From: Firmicutes bacterium UBA4916
GTDB lineage: Bacteria; Bacillota; Clostridia; Tissierellales; Tepidimicrobiaceae
Length of the DNA: 7,865 nt
Direction of reading: 5' to 3'
NCBI GenBank assembly: GCA_002398845.1
Contig: DHBY01000091.1
Coordinates: 1-7,865 of the forward strand
Shown: positions 5,818 through 7,865 of the stretch, piece after piece
How positions within the stretch are numbered: position 1 is the stretch's first letter
How the letters are laid out: the number at the start of each line of letters is the position of its first letter
Notes under the pieces: generated by a model
What the model was told of the DNA's origin: nothing
The model's database searches: none
The model's input: only the letters and a program-made list of their open reading frames with translations
Program-made: the position numbers and the translations under genes

Positions 5818-7603
5818 TTTCCTCCACCTCCTGATAATACTTTCCTTGAGTTTTAAACATATGAGCATAGAGTCCATCATTAGACAGCAATTCATCATGA
5901 GTTCCTTCTTCTGACACTTTTCCACCATCTAATAATAGTATTCGATCACAGAAAAGAGTACTCGCTAATCTATGAGAAATAAATAAAGCAGTTTTCCCTT
6001 GCATAATTTGGTCAAATTCACGATAAATCTTTTCTTCAGCAAGTGCATCTAATGCTGCTGTAGGTTCATCCATAATCATCATTTGGGTGCCTTTTCTATA
6101 AATTGCCCTTGCAATCATAAGTTTTTGATTTTCCCCGCCTGATAAAACTGCGCCATCTTCATCAATAATCTTTAGTAACATTTGATTAATTCCCTTTTCA
6201 TATTGATTAATTTTATCCCAAAGTTCAACTTGTCTTAAAGCCATTTCTACCCTTTTTTCATCAATATCATTTGAGCTAGCAGCTACATTTTCCTTAATCG
6301 TTACAGCCAATGGTTCAATATCTTGAAAAACTACACCAAATAATCGATGTAAATCCTCAATACTAAACTTTGTATAATCTATACCATCTATAAGAATCCT
6401 GCCTGAAGTTGGACGATAAAGGCCTGTAAGCAATTTAACAATTGTAGTTTTTCCAGCCCCATTAACGCCTACCAAAGCAAGCTTTTCTGAAGGTCCAATT
6501 TTAAAGGATAGGTCTTCAAAAACATATTTTTCAGAACTTGGATATTTAAAGGAAACATGTTCAAATTCCACTGATATTGATGTACTAGGTGCATAGCTTT
6601 TATCTGATTCATCAGTAATGAGATTCATATCCAAAAAACCGATTGTATCCTTGCAATAGGCAAACTCCCTATGTATGTTTGCAAAATCTTCTGTAATTTC
6701 ATTCATCATTAATGAAAATAAACTAGCTGCAGTTAAATACATGATAAATTTTGAAATTTGAACTGTGATCCCTTGGGAAGCTAATATATAATAGGCAAAT
6801 AGATCGGCAAATACCAATCCTAAAATGGATAATAATGAAAATCTTCTTTCGACTAAAAATAAATCCCTATATATACCTTCTAATTTCTTAATTTCATTTT
6901 CATAACTTTCTAAAAAGCGATTTTGAAAATTATAAATTCTAATATCTTTTCCATAACTAAAATCTGTAGTTTGATGCCCATAGCCATAATTTCTTCTTTC
7001 TGCTTGATTTAATTCTTCTTTCCTTTTGTAACGTGCATCTGATACTTTATCCAATGTCCAAAATGTAATCAATACGGATAAACCAATTACTACCACAATC
7101 CAAAAATTAATTTGAGCTAAAATAATAGCAAGTAAAATTGCCCCAATTAATTTTGCACCTAATAGATAAACCATATGATAAATACCTTCAATTCCGTTAT
7201 TGTTACTTTGAACAGCAATAATGCAAGATTCTATTTCATCTGAAAATTCCGGATTTTCATAATACTTCAAATCCATGGTCATTGTTTTGTGCATCAATTC
7301 CTTTAAAAAATCCATACGGATATAGCTTATTTTATTATAGCTTCGTTTTTCAGCTTGTATTTTGATGGTTTCTAATCCAAAACCAATAAATGATACAAAA
7401 GCAATAATTTTTATCACTTCTTGAATTTCCACATTGCTTTTTAAAATTCCCCTTATAATCCATTCCATAGAAAAAACAGTTAATACAGGAATCAAGCCCC
7501 CTGCTATTCCATGTAAAATCATACTAAACCAAATCTCTTTAGTGACTGGATCAAGCATCCGTTGAATGGTTTTTTTCTTAGATGCAGTTTCAATATACTT
7601 CAT
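5786..7603 (-). CDS. ABC half-exporter 1 (permease-ATPase fusion)
   Basis: A 605-residue exporter subunit with transmembrane segments near 25-50, 63-79, 144-165, 167-184, 256-277 and 285-302. Before the third lies the motif LKYYENPEFSDEI (112-124), typical of the intracellular helix in this exporter group; the partner has the similar YSYLEDPDILDL. The ATPase starts near 346: A-loop Y354, Walker A GVNGAGKTT at 379-387, Q427, signature LSGGE at 487-491 (Glu in place of the usual Gln), Walker B MMIMDEP with E513, and H-loop H544. Catalytic residues are complete, so hydrolysis at both sites of a heterodimer is possible. The ATG at 7603 has AGGAG 9 nt upstream, whereas the in-frame start at 7666 would lie inside the regulator gene without support. 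It is separated from the ArsR stop by 4 nt and overlaps half-exporter 2 by 32 nt. The substrate is unknown. Confidence 0.88.
   Translation of the reverse strand: MKYIETASKKKTIQRMLDPVTKEIWFSMILHGIAGGLIPVLTVFSMEWIIRGILKSNVEIQEVIKIIAFVSFIGFGLETIKIQAEKRSYNKISYIRMDFLKELMHKTMTMDLKYYENPEFSDEIESCIIAVQSNNNGIEGIYHMVYLLGAKLIGAILLAIILAQINFWIVVVIGLSVLITFWTLDKVSDARYKRKEELNQAERRNYGYGHQTTDFSYGKDIRIYNFQNRFLESYENEIKKLEGIYRDLFLVERRFSLLSILGLVFADLFAYYILASQGITVQISKFIMYLTAASLFSLMMNEITEDFANIHREFAYCKDTIGFLDMNLITDESDKSYAPSTSISVEFEHVSFKYPSSEKYVFEDLSFKIGPSEKLALVGVNGAGKTTIVKLLTGLYRPTSGRILIDGIDYTKFSIEDLHRLFGVVFQDIEPLAVTIKENVAASSNDIDEKRVEMALRQVELWDKINQYEKGINQMLLKIIDEDGAVLSGGENQKLMIARAIYRKGTQMMIMDEPTAALDALAEEKIYREFDQIMQGKTALFISHRLASTLFCDRILLLDGGKVSEEGTHDELLSNDGLYAHMFKTQGKYYQEVEENEKQTSAENI
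5821..5832 (-). promoter_or_regulatory. Ribosome binding site of half-exporter 2, inside the upstream gene
   Basis: AGGAGGTGGAGG on the minus strand, a doubled Shine-Dalgarno sequence with its first copy 9 nt from the ATG at 5817. It lies within the last codons of half-exporter 1, indicating coupled translation, and decides against the longer start at 5928. Confidence 0.8.
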
Positions 7604-7607
7604 TTTT

Positions 7608-7865
7608 TCACACTCCTTTTGCCCATTGGTCAAATAACTCTGCCAACTTTTTAATTTTTTTATCATTCACATGATAATATACTTTTCGCCCTTCAGTAGT
7701 CATATAAACTAGCTCTGCCTTATTTAATTGTTCCATATGATGGGAAACCGTAGCAGGAGTAAGACCTATAATGCTTGCAATTTCTTTTAGATAGTATGGT
7801 TTTTGACTTAATAACTTCATAATATTAAATCGATTTTCTTCTCCCAAAGCTTTCATTTGTTCAAT
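7608..7865 (-). CDS. ArsR-type winged-helix regulator, C-terminal part (cut by right edge)
   Basis: The visible 85 residues form a winged helix-turn-helix. KALGEENRFNIMKLLSQKP is the lead helix, YYLKEIASIIGLTPATVSHH holds the recognition helix, and the wing follows at EGRKVYYHVN. The reading frame stays open to the window edge (I-E-Q before the first Met at 7856), and no ribosome binding site precedes that Met, so the start probably lies outside. The PYYLKEIA...TPATVSHHM pattern resembles the C-terminal HTH of the longer, roughly 300-residue ArsR-like proteins of Firmicutes, so a large N-terminal sensing domain may be missing from view; this is inference. No cysteine occurs in the visible part, arguing against a classical metal site here. 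It is the first visible gene of the exporter operon, 4 nt before half-exporter 1, and is the likely local regulator. Confidence 0.85.
   Translation of the reverse strand: MEQMKALGEENRFNIMKLLSQKPYYLKEIASIIGLTPATVSHHMEQLNKAELVYMTTEGRKVYYHVNDKKIKKLAELFDQWAKGV
7613..7617 (-). promoter_or_regulatory. Ribosome binding site of half-exporter 1, inside the regulator gene
   Basis: AGGAG on the minus strand, 9 nt before the ATG at 7603 and within the last codons (GGA GTG) of the ArsR-type gene. It selects the 605-residue form and couples the exporter to regulator translation. Confidence 0.75.

Noticed and set aside
5818..5928. A longer N-terminus for half-exporter 2 starting at 5928
   Set aside because: It would overlap the upstream coding sequence by 143 nt, gives an un-membrane-like Met/Cys-rich extension and has no ribosome binding site. 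The ATG at 5817 has a doubled one.
7604..7666. A longer N-terminus for half-exporter 1 starting at 7666
   Set aside because: It lies wholly within the 3' end of the ArsR-type gene in another frame, and the ATG at 7603 has a well-placed AGGAG.

Overview
The window is AT-rich, has strong AGGAGG-type ribosome binding sites and codes densely on both strands. Protein features are typical of anaerobic low-GC Firmicutes: a clostridial DsrE-like protein, a short M29-like peptidase, an ArsR regulator with a DUF2087 domain, and a lipoate ligase remnant beside a lipA start. A member of Clostridia or Tissierellia is the best guess; genus cannot be read from this sequence.

Left edge (1-478): the first 14 codons of a minus-strand lipoyl synthase (lipA) run off the window. 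Its start codon overlaps the stop of a decayed lipoate-protein ligase gene (lplA). The remnant keeps the RRLSGGGAVY lipoate-binding motif, but is frameshifted, carries stops and has lost most of its middle. A good promoter at 394-422 then drives a plus-strand TraX-family membrane protein (479-1234).

Middle (1235-3965): a plus-strand DsrE/DsrF-like sulfur protein (1398-1769) follows a leader that contains a perfect ATACCC-N5-GGGTAT inverted repeat. This resembles operators of the CsoR/CstR family and suggests persulfide- or copper-linked control. The gene converges on a minus-strand M29-aminopeptidase-like gene (1837-2838), with a symmetric terminator hairpin between them. A divergent intergenic region (2839-3019) carries two near-consensus promoters. 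One serves the peptidase. The other serves a two-gene operon: an unrecognised 123-residue helical protein directly abutting an ArsR-HTH/DUF2087 regulator.

Right part (3959-7865): a minus-strand operon reads arsR-like regulator (cut by the window edge), ABC half-exporter 1, ABC half-exporter 2, then a strong terminator. Spacing is 4 nt between the first two genes, and the two transporter genes overlap by 32 nt. Both half-exporters have complete nucleotide-binding domains, so they probably form a heterodimeric exporter controlled by the co-transcribed regulator. The substrate cannot be told from sequence.

No tRNA, rRNA, CRISPR array, insertion sequence or phage gene was seen. The observations most worth following are the CsoR/CstR-like operator before the dsrE-like gene, the lplA decay, the unknown partner of the DUF2087 regulator, and the apparent absence of the usual catalytic tyrosine in the M29-like protein.
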